In this document: piece after piece, positions 25,988 through 35,821 of the stretch
How positions within the stretch are numbered: position 1 is the stretch's first letter
Layout of the letters: each line of letters starts with the position of its first letter
Notes under the pieces: model-generated
Seen by the model: the letters and a program-made list of their open reading frames with translations, nothing else
The model's database searches: none
What the model was told of the DNA's origin: nothing
NCBI RefSeq assembly: GCF_947488565.1
Contig: NZ_CANKZC010000002.1
Location: 372,001-436,000 of the forward strand
Origin: an uncultured Psychrobacter sp.
GTDB lineage: Bacteria > Pseudomonadota > Gammaproteobacteria > Pseudomonadales > Moraxellaceae
Reading direction: 5' to 3'
DNA length: 64,000 nucleotides
Position numbers and translations under genes: made by a program

Positions 25988-26476
25988 TCATGTATCAGCA
26001 ATATCTTCAAAAAGAGCGCCAAGCGTTTTGGCCAGTTGTAATGGCGGTAGCTCAATCTCAAGCCCGCGGCGTCCAGCACTGACATAGATGGTAGAGTGAT
26101 CGTTAGCTGTTATATCGATGATAGTGATTAAACGCTTTTTTTGCCCAAGCGGACTGACACCGCCAAGCACATAACCTGTACTACGTGCAACGTGTTTCGG
26201 ATCGGCCATTTGTACTTTTTTGCAGGCGAGCACTTTATTAGAAGACAGAGCTTTGGCCATCTTTTTGACATTCAAGGTGGTATCGACTGGCACAAGAGCA
26301 ACAGCTAACATGCCAGCATCTGTCTCTACCACCAATGTTTTGAAAACTTGCGCAGCTTGTATACCGAGCTTGTCAGCCGCCTCTAAACCAAAAGATGCCG
26401 CACCGCTATCATGGACATATTCATGTAGCTGGTAATCAAGGTGATACTGCTTAGCAGTCTTAATAGCAGGGGTCAT
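25988..26476 (-). CDS. ybaK: Cys-tRNA(Pro)/Cys-tRNA(Cys) deacylase YbaK-type
   Basis: A 162-residue trans-editing protein that hydrolyses misacylated Cys-tRNA(Pro). Family features: the HEYVHDSGAASFGLEAADKLG opening in shortened form, VFKTLVVETDAG near 43-54 with the essential Lys, ALVPVDTTLNVKKMAKALSS near 59-78, and GYVLGGVSPLGQKKRL near 101-116, ending with the YVSAGRRGLEIEL strand. Length is typical. It precedes the tautomerase gene on the same strand with 88 bases between. Confidence 0.94.
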   Translation of the reverse strand: MTPAIKTAKQYHLDYQLHEYVHDSGAASFGLEAADKLGIQAAQVFKTLVVETDAGMLAVALVPVDTTLNVKKMAKALSSNKVLACKKVQMADPKHVARSTGYVLGGVSPLGQKKRLITIIDITANDHSTIYVSAGRRGLEIELPPLQLAKTLGALFEDIADT

Positions 26477-26742
26477 AAGGCACTCTTATCAAACTTAAAA
26501 TAAACACAGATAATAGGATTAAAGCGATAATCATAAATACCATACACCAGACGGTTATACCTTGTACCCACACTATACTTATATTCTAGCGCTTAATACA
26601 ATCACGATATATCAAGGTTGTGTTACCTTAGACAAATTGGCATTTATAATATATTCAGCACAGATACCGACACCATATATCGCTTTGAGCGCTTTTATGG
26701 CATCATAAGCGCATTACATTTTGCAAAGTCTGACTTTTGATT

Positions 26743-29448
26743 ATGATACCCAGTTTCCTAAAAAACAAGCTCCTAAAAAACCGAACGCCCAAAGCGCAAG
26801 CCACCTCTGAGGCTAGCAAGTCGTCAACTGCGACGACTTATACCAAGGCACCTATCAATCAGCTGTACCGAAAGATATCGGGACAGGCGCTTGATGTCGC
26901 AGTCAAAGCAAAGCTTTTGGGCGAGCTGCCAGTATTCGATACCGATGATCAAACGCTGACCTTTTATGTACTACAGGATTATTCGCGCTCCAATAGTATT
27001 TTGATCGATCTGCAAACTGGGGAGCATAAGCTGCCGCCTGCACTGATGAGTGTCAAAGACAGCATACATGATGTGAATGAAAATGCTGCTATCATATTTT
27101 TGCATCATCCCAAAGCCAAGGACAGTCAACTATCGCCGCGCTTGTCACGTTTGGTTGCGGCCAGTCTACAACATCCAGACTTACAAATACGACTGGTACC
27201 AGTATCGATTCTTTGGGGCCGCGCGCCTGAAAAAGAGGACTCCTTGTTCAAGCTATTGATGGCAGATAACTGGCAAGATCCCAGTATTACCAAGCAATTA
27301 TTTAATATCGGTGTGATGGGTCGCGATACCTTTGTCCAGTTCCATGCGCCAAAAGACTTACGCACCATTATTTATAATAGCTTGCATGATGGACAAGCAG
27401 ATGAGCTCGGAGTAGCTGATAGTGCAGATAGCCGCGACGCAAAACATGCATTGGTGCCAGCAGCAGACGCTAACCGTGAGCTGGTACGCGACTTACAGCA
27501 GCAGCTTCATGCCTATCTCGATAATCAGCGTACAACGATGCTTGGTCCTGACTTATCAGATCGGCGCAATTTGGTAGATAAGCTGATCTACTCCCCTGCC
27601 ATTCAACACGCCACGCAGATCGAAGCGGATGAAAAAGATATTAGTGTCCGTGAAGCACGCGGGCTTGCTAGAAACTATGCAAATGAGATGGTTAATGATT
27701 ACTCTCACCCGATCATTCGAGTCTTTGATAAATTTTTGACTTGGCTCTGGACACAGCTGTATGACGGTGTCGATGTCCATCACTTTGAGCGCGTACGCAA
27801 GCTTGCAACCGATCACGAAATCATCTATGTGCCCTGTCATCGTAGTCATGTTGATTACTTGCTCTTATCTTACGTTATCTATAAGCGCGGTCTGAGCATT
27901 CCTTATGTGGCAGCGGGTGATAACTTAGATGTTCCTGTATTAGGCCCTTTGTTACGCGGCGCTGTGGCTTTTTATATTCGTCGTAGCTTTCGGGGTAACG
28001 CGCTTTATACCGCAGTATTGCGTGAGTATATGCATACCCTTATCACCCGTAATACGCCGATTGAATACTTTATAGAAGGCGGACGCTCACGCTCAGGACG
28101 CCTGCTACCACCGAAGATGGGTATGCTAGCAATGACGGTACATAGCCAGCTACGTCAAACCAATAAACCTGTGGTGTTTATTCCGACTTACATTGGTTAT
28201 GAGCGCATTATGGAAGGTGGCACTTATATCGGTGAGCTAAAAGGCAAGCCAAAAGAGTCCGAATCCTTAATTGGGTTACTAAAAGTTGGACGCAAGATTG
28301 AGCGTATTTTTGGTAATGTGCATTTAAGCTTTGGCACACCGCTACACCTAAGCGACTTTATGCAAAAGTTCGACGTGCCTGCTGATAGCCTACCCGCTGA
28401 TCGTACCGATACGCCACTTGATGAAAAAGCCAGTGCCATGGTTGATAATATTGGTGTAAAGATCATGCAGCATATCAATAAAGCGGCGGTCGTCAATCCC
28501 GTATCATTACTGTCCTTAGTCTTACTCTCAGCGCCAAAAGCGGCTCTTGATGAAGACATCTGCCGCGAACAAATCGCCCTATATCAAGGTATTGCGCGTC
28601 AAATACCCTACTCTGACGACACTATCGTTACCGATATGAGCCCGCAAAAAATCATCGACTATGGTATCAAGCTCAAACTTATTGAGCGTATACCGCATAT
28701 TTTGGGTGATATCATTCAAGTCGCTGGCAAGCAAGCCGCGCTATTGAGCTATTTCCGTAATAACATTTTGCATGTATTTATCCTATTGTCTTTCTTAGCT
28801 GCACTGGTTGCACGCAATGGTCGCGTGAGTCGCAGCCGTCTTGATGATATCGTTACTCAGATGTATCCTTTTTTGCAAAGCGAGCTGTTTTTATACTATC
28901 CGGCGCATGGTCTGATGGATACGCTTAATCAAAAAATCGACAACCTGATCGCTCACGGCCTAATTATCGACTTAGGTGATGGCATGCTCGGTGTACCAGA
29001 TGCCAACAGCAGCTGTTATCAGCAGCTAGAAGTCCTTGCCGCTCCCGTTGCACAGAGTCTTGAGCGTTACTTTATGACCTTGGCGCTATTGTCACAACAA
29101 GGCTCAGGAAACTTGACCACAGAAGAGGTAGTTGATCTGTGTCATCTGCTTGGTCAACGTTTATCAGTATTATATGCTGACGATATTCCTGACTTCTTTG
29201 ATCGCTCCTTATTCTTAAGTTTTGTCACAGCACTGACTCGTCTGAACTACTTACAAGTAGATAAAGATACAGGCGTGCTAAACTTCGATCAGCGTATTGA
29301 CGATATCGCTCATCATGCTAAATATGTACTAAGCCCTGACATGATGCAAATTTTGCAGCAAATCGCCAGTCTTGATGATGAAGAGATCGCCCATGCGATT
29401 ACTGAGATTAGTAATAAAAAGCAGCGCAAATTTGGTCTTAAGCGTTAG
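26743..29448 (+). CDS. plsB: Glycerol-3-phosphate 1-O-acyltransferase
   Basis: Inner-membrane enzyme that acylates sn-glycerol-3-phosphate, the first step of phospholipid synthesis. About 901 residues from ATG 26743; the open frame extends two codons to a TTG at 26737. The acyltransferase motifs are in order: HRSHVDYLL (H-x4-D, near 366), then FRGNALYTAVLREY, FIEGGRSRSGRLLPPKMG near 443 and VVFIPTYIGYE near 470. It carries an extra ~90-residue N-terminal part and a long helical C-terminus, as in E. coli PlsB. No strong ribosome site is visible. A terminator follows. Confidence 0.95.
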   Translation: MIPSFLKNKLLKNRTPKAQATSEASKSSTATTYTKAPINQLYRKISGQALDVAVKAKLLGELPVFDTDDQTLTFYVLQDYSRSNSILIDLQTGEHKLPPALMSVKDSIHDVNENAAIIFLHHPKAKDSQLSPRLSRLVAASLQHPDLQIRLVPVSILWGRAPEKEDSLFKLLMADNWQDPSITKQLFNIGVMGRDTFVQFHAPKDLRTIIYNSLHDGQADELGVADSADSRDAKHALVPAADANRELVRDLQQQLHAYLDNQRTTMLGPDLSDRRNLVDKLIYSPAIQHATQIEADEKDISVREARGLARNYANEMVNDYSHPIIRVFDKFLTWLWTQLYDGVDVHHFERVRKLATDHEIIYVPCHRSHVDYLLLSYVIYKRGLSIPYVAAGDNLDVPVLGPLLRGAVAFYIRRSFRGNALYTAVLREYMHTLITRNTPIEYFIEGGRSRSGRLLPPKMGMLAMTVHSQLRQTNKPVVFIPTYIGYERIMEGGTYIGELKGKPKESESLIGLLKVGRKIERIFGNVHLSFGTPLHLSDFMQKFDVPADSLPADRTDTPLDEKASAMVDNIGVKIMQHINKAAVVNPVSLLSLVLLSAPKAALDEDICREQIALYQGIARQIPYSDDTIVTDMSPQKIIDYGIKLKLIERIPHILGDIIQVAGKQAALLSYFRNNILHVFILLSFLAALVARNGRVSRSRLDDIVTQMYPFLQSELFLYYPAHGLMDTLNQKIDNLIAHGLIIDLGDGMLGVPDANSSCYQQLEVLAAPVAQSLERYFMTLALLSQQGSGNLTTEEVVDLCHLLGQRLSVLYADDIPDFFDRSLFLSFVTALTRLNYLQVDKDTGVLNFDQRIDDIAHHAKYVLSPDMMQILQQIASLDDEEIAHAITEISNKKQRKFGLKR

Positions 29449-29474
29449 TGCGTACTCGCTTCTTCATATACAAT

Positions 29475-29507
29475 AAAAAAGACCTCTAATAATTAGAGGT
29501 CTTTTTT
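29475..29507. terminator. Bidirectional terminator between plsB and ettA
   Basis: Perfect arms AAAAAAGACCTCTAAT / ATTAGAGGTCTTTTTT with almost no loop, giving T runs on both strands between convergent genes. Confidence 0.9.
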
Positions 29508-29541
29508 ATTATATATAACTTAAGATTTTTAAGCCGACAAT

Positions 29542-31203
29542 CTAGGTAGAAATCTTTTTATACTTCATACGCTTAGGACCGGCATCGTCACCCATCGTTT
29601 TTTTGCGATACGCTTCAAATTCTGTGTAATTACCGTCATACCAAATCGGGCCTTCTTCTTCAAAGGCCAAGATATGTGTGGCGATACGGTCAAGGAACCA
29701 GCGATCATGCGACACTACCATGACCGTACCTGGGAATACTTGAATCGCATCCTCTAGCGCACGTAGGGTCTCGATGTCCAAATCGTTTGAGGGCTCATCC
29801 AGTAATAATACGTTAGCGCCCTGCTTCAAAGTTTTAGCCAATTGTAGACGGTTACGCTCACCACCTGATAGCTGCCCGACATGCTTTTGCTGATCTGAGC
29901 CTTTAAAGTTAAAGCGGCCAATATAAGCACGGCTTGGCGTCGTATAGTCACCAACGGTGATAATATCTAAGCCGTCAGACACTTCTTCCCAGACGGTTTT
30001 ATTATCATCTAAATTATCACGTACCTGACCGACATAAGCGACTTTAACGCTTTCACCCAAGTCAACCGAGCCTGTATCTGGCGTATCACGTTCGGTAATC
30101 ATGTTAAATAATGTAGTTTTACCTGCACCATTTGGACCGATGATACCGACGATAGCACCCGCTGGGACGTTAAAGCTTAGGTTTTCATAAAGCAAACGAT
30201 CACCGAATGACTTAGAGATATCATTGACTTCGATGACTTTGTTACCCAAACGTGGACCAGGTGGAATATAAATCTCAGAGGTCTCGTTACGTTTTTGGAA
30301 CTCTTGTGAGTTTAACTCTTCAAAACGCTGTACACGAGATTTGGACTTGGCCTGCTGACCTTTTTGGTTTTTACGAATCCACTCAAGCTCTTTTTTGAGT
30401 GCTTTAGCAAATGATTCTTCTTGTTTATTTTGCTGCTCAAGGCGGTTATTCTTTTGCTCGAGCCACTCAGTGTAGTTGCCCTCATACGGATAGCCATGAC
30501 CACGGTCCAGCTCTAAGATCCACTGAGCAACGTTGTCCAAGAAATAACGATCATGGGTAATGGCCACGATCGTACCGCTATAGTTCTGTAAGAACAGCTC
30601 AAGCCAAGCGACAGATTCGGCATCCAAATGGTTGGTTGGCTCATCAAGCAATAGCATATCAGGGCGCGACAATAACAAACGACATAAGGCCACACGGCGT
30701 TTTTCACCACCTGACAGTTTGCTAACATCAGCATCCCATGGCGGCAAACGTAGTGCATCAGCCGCTTTTTCTAGCTGAGTATTCAAGTTATGCGCATCCC
30801 AAGCTTGAATGATGTCTTCCATCTTGCCTTGTTCTTCAGCAAGCTTATCAAAGTCGGCATCAGGCTCTGCGTATTCAGCATAAATTGCATCGAGACGGGC
30901 AAGCGCATCTAATGCTTCACGCATGCCATCTTCGACATTACCACGAACATCTTTGCTATCATCAAGCTGTGGCTCCTGCGGCAAGTAGCCAACTTTAGTA
31001 CCCGTTTGTGCGCGTGCTTCACCGCTAAATTCAGTATCGACGCCTGCCATGATACGTAGCAACGTCGATTTGCCAGAACCGTTAATACCTAGTACACCGA
31101 TTTTGGCACCTGGGAAAAACGATAAATTGATATTCTTTAGGATTTCGCGCTTAGGCGGAACAAGTTTTGACACGTTGTTCATCGTGTAAATATATTGAGC
31201 CAT
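29542..31203 (-). CDS. ettA: Energy-dependent translational throttle protein (ABC-F)
   Basis: Ribosome-associated ABC-F ATPase that binds the E site and gates the first elongation steps according to ATP/ADP level. About 553 residues from ATG 31203 (MAQYIYTM, the usual EttA start; an in-frame GTG lies two codons upstream). Two ABC domains: Walker A GINGSGKST and GPNGAGKTT, signature LSGGEKRRVAL and LSGGERNRLQL, Walker B LLLDEPTNHLD and LLLDEPSNDLD. The linker with KQEESFAKALKKELEWIRKN and the RYIPPGPRLG-like segment before the second domain are EttA hallmarks. Monocistronic. Confidence 0.96.
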   Translation of the reverse strand: MAQYIYTMNNVSKLVPPKREILKNINLSFFPGAKIGVLGINGSGKSTLLRIMAGVDTEFSGEARAQTGTKVGYLPQEPQLDDSKDVRGNVEDGMREALDALARLDAIYAEYAEPDADFDKLAEEQGKMEDIIQAWDAHNLNTQLEKAADALRLPPWDADVSKLSGGEKRRVALCRLLLSRPDMLLLDEPTNHLDAESVAWLELFLQNYSGTIVAITHDRYFLDNVAQWILELDRGHGYPYEGNYTEWLEQKNNRLEQQNKQEESFAKALKKELEWIRKNQKGQQAKSKSRVQRFEELNSQEFQKRNETSEIYIPPGPRLGNKVIEVNDISKSFGDRLLYENLSFNVPAGAIVGIIGPNGAGKTTLFNMITERDTPDTGSVDLGESVKVAYVGQVRDNLDDNKTVWEEVSDGLDIITVGDYTTPSRAYIGRFNFKGSDQQKHVGQLSGGERNRLQLAKTLKQGANVLLLDEPSNDLDIETLRALEDAIQVFPGTVMVVSHDRWFLDRIATHILAFEEEGPIWYDGNYTEFEAYRKKTMGDDAGPKRMKYKKIST

Positions 31204-31627
31204 TAACACTCCGATAGACTACATAGACGAGGACTGTCATCACAGTTAGCAATGATGCTAAGTGAACTGCGCCTCAAAAATCAGGGTTATAAATTGTCTG
31301 CCATTATCGCATTGTGGCGCATGCCCTGCAAGCTAACAGCTTGTTTTCTGGTATGTTTAGTCGTTTTTAATACTTCTGCTACTCATTTCTGATAAAAGCT
31401 AAGAATAAACTTGTAGACGCTATAAAAAATAATAATAGATAAAATTAACTACTGATAGATTTTTGTTTTATAAAACCTACAAAATTTTGCATCAATCAAA
31501 CTATAAACTTAATTAACAGGGGTTATTATATTAATATAACTTAATAAAACAATAATTTGGTGAAAGTGATTTTAAGCTTAATATTTACAATTTGCGTAGC
31601 AATTCTTAGCAAACAGGTGCTTTACTT
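31204..31627. other. Divergent intergenic region, ettA / electron-donor gene
   Basis: About 420 AT-rich bases. TTATATTAATATAA (31526-31539) is a perfect 14-base palindrome about 90 bases upstream of the oxidoreductase-desaturase operon, in a position suited to an operator, although AT-rich palindromes also arise by chance. No gene seen. Confidence 0.4.
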
Positions 31628-32749
31628 ATGACGACTGGCTACCACCCTGAGCTTATTCAGCGCGTTTTTGTGGATTTTGTCAGTACGCATATACATTCTT
31701 TTGGGTCATTGATTGCACCTAAGCTACGATTATTAGCCAAGCATACATTGAGCGATGATCTGATAGCTCTACAGTTTGAAACCAACCATGCTTTTCGACA
31801 ACAATCGAACAATCACTGGCATGGCGGACAGCACTTAAGCTTAATCGTACCAATAGACGGCATTCATCATCAGCGTCAGTATTCACTGCTTGGTTTACCT
31901 CAGCAGGCACTATGGTGGCAAAGTAAAAAACCGCACACGCTTACTATCGCTATTAAATCTCAAGGTTTGGTATCAAAATACTTGACTCAGAAAACATTAC
32001 TTGGGGATGTTTTTGCGTGCAATGTGCCAAGCGGCAATTTTGTCCTGCCACACATGCAAGATGAACCGACACCGATATTGTGTATTGCTAGTGGTAGCGG
32101 TATTACGCCGATGTTAGGCTTAGTCACGCAGGCGCTCATGAATAGACAATCAGTCACTCTGCTTCACTACAATCGCACGCCTATATTGACATCATTTTGG
32201 GCTTCACTAGCTGCGACTTATCCTACGTTTCGTTATCATCTGATTGCGACGCAAGATGTCAGCACTTATTTTGCAGGCAACAGATATCTGACCACGGCAA
32301 GCCTGCTTGCGCTCGGATTACCGCTCGCTCAAACGCAAATATACGCTTGCGGAGCGCAGTCTTTGCTATTAAGCCTGTACCAAGCGGCACGTGAGCTAAC
32401 TGTTGACGATACAGCATCGCTACTCGATAACATCACAATAGAACGCTTTGGGACGAGTGTTAATCATCACGATCAGGAAGGAAGCGAGACTGATAGCATA
32501 GCGCAAACCGTACATTTACGCGGACGACAGCGGCAGTTTACTAGCCGTACTACTTTGCTTAAAAGCGCTGAAGCGGCAGGTATACGTTTGCCCCATGGTT
32601 GTCGCCAAGGCATTTGCCACCTGTGCCGCTGTCAAAAAATCAGCGGTCAGGTCAAAAACATCCAGACAGGGGTTGTCAGCGGTGAAGGTTTTGAGTCCAT
32701 TCAGACTTGTATTAGTGTACCTGTAACCGATGTTGTGCTCGATATTTAA
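31628..32749 (+). CDS. Ferredoxin-reductase-like electron donor for the desaturase
   Basis: A 373-residue flavin oxidoreductase fused to a plant-type 2Fe-2S ferredoxin. The FAD-binding domain has RQYSLLGLP near 78 (the RxYS motif), the NAD(P)H domain has CIASGSGITPMLGLV near 151-165, and the C-terminal domain has GCRQGICHLCRC followed by a distant IQTCI, giving C-x4-C-x2-C...C cluster ligands. Its stop is 18 bases before the desaturase start, and the same pair occurs in Pseudomonas and Acinetobacter, where the reductase passes electrons from NAD(P)H to the desaturase. That role is inferred here. A 50-residue N-terminal stretch precedes the FAD domain. Confidence 0.9.
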   Translation: MTTGYHPELIQRVFVDFVSTHIHSFGSLIAPKLRLLAKHTLSDDLIALQFETNHAFRQQSNNHWHGGQHLSLIVPIDGIHHQRQYSLLGLPQQALWWQSKKPHTLTIAIKSQGLVSKYLTQKTLLGDVFACNVPSGNFVLPHMQDEPTPILCIASGSGITPMLGLVTQALMNRQSVTLLHYNRTPILTSFWASLAATYPTFRYHLIATQDVSTYFAGNRYLTTASLLALGLPLAQTQIYACGAQSLLLSLYQAARELTVDDTASLLDNITIERFGTSVNHHDQEGSETDSIAQTVHLRGRQRQFTSRTTLLKSAEAAGIRLPHGCRQGICHLCRCQKISGQVKNIQTGVVSGEGFESIQTCISVPVTDVVLDI

Positions 32750-32767
32750 TATAACAAAGGACTTTTT

Positions 32768-34111
32768 ATGCGTTTATTACCGCCTATGTTTAGTGCTCGA
32801 TCCGCGCTCCCTACTACCCCTATTCAGCCTGTAGTAGATAAGCGATGGGTAGCGCAGACTCGTTACCCGACATTAAGCCGCGCGCCCTTATCAAAGGCAC
32901 AAACCGAGTTGATGGCCGCTGAGTTAGATGTATTATATCAGAGTGTCATGGCATCGCTTGGTGCAGAGGATGCGCGCTATATTCAGCGCATTTACGCTGC
33001 TGTCGTTTATAGTGAAATTTTGGCGCGTGGCCTGCTTGCTGTTGCCGCATGTCCCTCTTCACGCCGTAAGCAATTGAGCATTTGGCTGTTAGGCACTTCT
33101 TTACTAAGTTTTAGCAAAATATTAAACAACATGGAGCTTGGGCACAATGTCATGCACGGTCAGTATGATTGGATACAGCATCCGCATCTGAACAGTCAAA
33201 AGTTCGATTGGGACATTGTCTGTCCTGCGCCGCTTTGGCAGCACTCGCACAATTACTTACACCATACCTTTACCAATATCGTTGGTCGTGACCACGATGT
33301 GGGGTATCATCTGATTCGAGTGACCGATGAGCAGCCTTGGACGCCAAGCGATCGTAATAATTTATTGAGCACTATGATACTGGCATTAGGGTTTGAATGG
33401 GCAGTGGCCTTTCACGATATTCAGATCAGTGTTGATGAATATGCCCATGACGCGCACTTGGTAGATATCATGACACCCAAGTCACAAGCGTTATTTGACA
33501 AAATAAAGCGACAAATAGGCAAAGATTATCTGGTTCTGCCTGCGCTTAGTGGGCTGATATTTGGCGCGCGTAGTGCTATGACGTCAGTCAGTGGCAACGT
33601 GACTGCCAATATCGTACGTAATGTTTGGACTTGGGCGGTGATATTTTGTGGTCATTTTACCGAGCAGGCACATATCTATACGCATTTAGATGACGATGAG
33701 AGTCGCGGCGACTGGTATACCAGACAGATATTAGGATCAAGCAACATCACAGGTCGCAAGTGGTTCCATATTCTGACCGGTCATTTATCGCATCAAATTG
33801 AACATCATATTTATCCTGATATGCCAGCCAACCATTACACACGCGTGGCCCCGCAAGTACAAGAGATATGCAAAAAGTATGGCCTACCTTACAATACAGG
33901 CAGCTTTGGTGAGCAGCTTACCCAAGTCATTAAACGTATTTATCACTTTAGTAAACCAAGTAATGACGAGCGAGATTCATACTTGCAAACGCAAATGGTT
34001 ATGGATAAAAATAATGAGACAAACCAAGCAAAGACGTCCTTAACTGTTACGCGAGGTCTGAGTAGATACTTGCCACCCGTCGTGCGTCATGCTTTATTTT
34101 ATTATAGATAA
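32768..34111 (+). CDS. Membrane fatty-acid (acyl-CoA) desaturase
   Basis: A 447-residue di-iron desaturase that inserts a double bond into acyl chains, important for membrane fluidity in cold-living bacteria. Three His boxes are seen: GHNVMHGQYDW near 126-136, HSHNYLHHTFTN near 159-170, and HQIEHHIYPDMP near 343-354. An upstream His in GHFTEQAHIYTH may complete the site. The N-terminal half has hydrophobic spans. The stop-to-start gap to the upstream reductase gene is 18 bases with an AAAGGA ribosome site, so they form one operon. Position specificity (delta-9 is usual for this arrangement) is not proved by sequence. Confidence 0.93.
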   Translation: MRLLPPMFSARSALPTTPIQPVVDKRWVAQTRYPTLSRAPLSKAQTELMAAELDVLYQSVMASLGAEDARYIQRIYAAVVYSEILARGLLAVAACPSSRRKQLSIWLLGTSLLSFSKILNNMELGHNVMHGQYDWIQHPHLNSQKFDWDIVCPAPLWQHSHNYLHHTFTNIVGRDHDVGYHLIRVTDEQPWTPSDRNNLLSTMILALGFEWAVAFHDIQISVDEYAHDAHLVDIMTPKSQALFDKIKRQIGKDYLVLPALSGLIFGARSAMTSVSGNVTANIVRNVWTWAVIFCGHFTEQAHIYTHLDDDESRGDWYTRQILGSSNITGRKWFHILTGHLSHQIEHHIYPDMPANHYTRVAPQVQEICKKYGLPYNTGSFGEQLTQVIKRIYHFSKPSNDERDSYLQTQMVMDKNNETNQAKTSLTVTRGLSRYLPPVVRHALFYYR

Positions 34112-34167
34112 TCTTTATTCTATGTTGAATCACATCAATAAAACATACCTAATAACTGGAGATTTAT

Positions 34168-34452
34168 ATGAGTAATCAACAACCGTTAGATATCACGCAT
34201 AATGAAGATCGCAATCGTTTTGAGACTACGATAGAAGGTCAAACTGGCTATATTAGTTATCAAGAACGTGGTGATGCTTTAATTTATGACCATACGATTG
34301 TACCGCCAGCGCTTGGCGGGCGCGGAGTGGGTTCAAAATTAGTCAAACATGCTCTAGACTATGCCCGCGATCATGATAAAAAAGTCGTGCCACAATGCTC
34401 GTTTGTATCCTCTTATATTAGCAAGCATCCAGAATACAAAGACTTGGTGTAG
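34168..34452 (+). CDS. Short GNAT-like N-acetyltransferase (YidJ/Gcn5-related)
   Basis: A 94-residue protein of the compact GNAT_2-like family. FETTIEGQTGYISYQERGDALIYDHT forms the beta sheet, then VPPALGGRGVGSKLVKHALDYARD carries the acetyl-CoA-binding G-x-G-x-G/A turn, and KVVPQCSFVSSYISKHPEY is the standard ending with the Cys-x-(F/Y) motif. Substrate unknown. A GGAGATTT ribosome site precedes ATG. It lies 56 bases after the desaturase gene and could be a distal operon member. Confidence 0.9.
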   Translation: MSNQQPLDITHNEDRNRFETTIEGQTGYISYQERGDALIYDHTIVPPALGGRGVGSKLVKHALDYARDHDKKVVPQCSFVSSYISKHPEYKDLV

Positions 34453-34811
34453 TAGCTGTATGAGACAGTATCAATATGACAGCCTAAAATATCTGTCATA
34501 GTATGTCTAAGCATTTAAATGGGCTGCCTTAATCTTACCTAACAGAACCGACTAACCTATTGCCTACCTATCTATTTAAGCTATCTCACTATATATTTAT
34601 CCATGGATATATGGCAGGATATAAAGGATAGGTGGGTTTTTCGTTCTCTATTAAGTAGCGACACGTAATACGTTTGAATATAAGTAACAAATAGTAATAG
34701 TTAAAACAAAATACCAGTTTTACCAATAAAAAAGGTGCGATTATTGATAGCATTTTAATCAATGACGACAACACTCTTATTAACCACGACATAATAATAA
34801 AGGATATCGGT
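34453..34811. other. Intergenic region upstream of the pterin dehydratase gene
   Basis: About 360 AT-rich bases between same-strand genes. No convincing gene; the minus open frame across 34589-34831 overlaps the next gene's start and has no ribosome site. Confidence 0.45.
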
Positions 34812-35105
34812 ATGAGTAGTTTATCCGACAAACAAGTTGATATGCAGCTAGAAGACCTTACTGGTTGGCAGCGTGATGGGAACAGTATAGTAAAAACTTA
34901 CCATTTTAGTAACTTCGTCGAAGCCATGAGTTTTATGAATCAAGCCGCATTTTATGCTGAAGCCCTTGAGCATCATCCTGAATGGAAAAATATTTATAAC
35001 ATCGTTGAGGTACGTTTGACGACTAATGATACGGGCGGTATTACCAGCCATGATATTCGCTTAGCAAAACGCATGGAACATATTATTCAACCTAAACGTC
35101 TATAA
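34812..35105 (+). CDS. phhB: 4a-hydroxytetrahydrobiopterin dehydratase (PCD/DCoH family)
   Basis: A 97-residue pterin-4a-carbinolamine dehydratase that recycles the pterin cofactor of phenylalanine hydroxylase. The [20 protein letters not shown] opening, [18 protein letters not shown] (with the catalytic E-H-H-P-E-W block), and [23 protein letters not shown] are all characteristic. No phhA is adjacent; in many bacteria the protein also occurs without it and may act in molybdopterin or folate-related chemistry. An AAAGGATAT site precedes the start. Confidence 0.93.
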   Translation: MSSLSDKQVDMQLEDLTGWQRDGNSIVKTYHFSNFVEAMSFMNQAAFYAEALEHHPEWKNIYNIVEVRLTTNDTGGITSHDIRLAKRMEHIIQPKRL

Positions 35106-35157
35106 GATTGTAGTGCTCGATATTTTTAATTAATACCGACTTAGTGAAAACACAAAT

Positions 35158-35188
35158 AAAAACGTCCTCACTTGAGGACGTTTTTTAA
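35158..35188. terminator. Bidirectional terminator
   Basis: AAAACGTCCTC / GAGGACGTTTT arms with T runs on both strands, between the convergent pterin dehydratase and DUF1328 genes. Confidence 0.9.
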
Positions 35189-35232
35189 TTTTAAATAAGC
35201 AGCATTTATCAATTATGAATATGTTGTGCTGT

Positions 35233-35388
35233 TTACATTTTGCGACTAACAAAAGCCACGATAAACAAGATAACTGCTACTGCCAAGAAAATATAAGCCA
35301 AATTAGCAGATAGTCCAGCAACGCCGCCAAACCCTAACAAACTTGCTAATAGCGCAATAACAGCAAATATAATCGCCCAACGAAACAT
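35233..35388 (-). CDS. DUF1328 / YtjA-type small membrane protein
   Basis: A 51-residue protein that begins [20 protein letters not shown] and ends with VSRKM. It has two hydrophobic helices (about 4-20 and 31-47) separated by [11 protein letters not shown], the DUF1328 signature. The ribosome site is ideal: AGGAGAAGG, 3-4 bases before ATG. Members of this family are widespread in proteobacteria and often linked to stress, but have no known function. It is monocistronic and ends at the shared hairpin. Confidence 0.93.
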   Translation of the reverse strand: MFRWAIIFAVIALLASLLGFGGVAGLSANLAYIFLAVAVILFIVAFVSRKM

Positions 35389-35821
35389 AATCCTTCTCCT
35401 TAAATAAAAAACATCCAGAATACGAATAAAGCAAACTAACGCATATTAGCAATATGATCAGTTATCAACCTACAAACAATCAGTACTATAAACAATCAGT
35501 ACTGCCAGGTTCGCTAAATTCGATTACTCTTAATGCTTATTGTTGTTAATATTATTTCTTATAAGTTGTAGTAGTAGATTAACAACCTTTTAGAGCAGAT
35601 AAACGTTCAGTTTGGTAATGATCACGATATGTTATGTAACTTATGTATGCTCATTGCCCTGTTTTGGACAAAGTTGGGTTATTGGTCGTTTATCAAACCG
35701 ATATATAACTGGTATGGTTCTAAGTTGACTTTGAACTCATAACGCTATCAAACGTTTATATGACGTAAAAATCTAAGCATTACTCTGCTCTCATTTATCT
35801 AAAAAATAGTAAGGAAAAAAT
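35389..35821. other. Intergenic region with a 16-bp tandem duplication
   Basis: About 430 AT-rich bases between divergent genes. The segment AAACAATCAGTACT occurs twice in succession at about 35474-35487 and 35490-35503. No gene seen. Confidence 0.5.

Noticed and set aside
34589..34831. 80-codon minus frame upstream of the pterin dehydratase gene
   Set aside because: Overlaps the start of the recognised gene and consists of AT-rich intergenic DNA.
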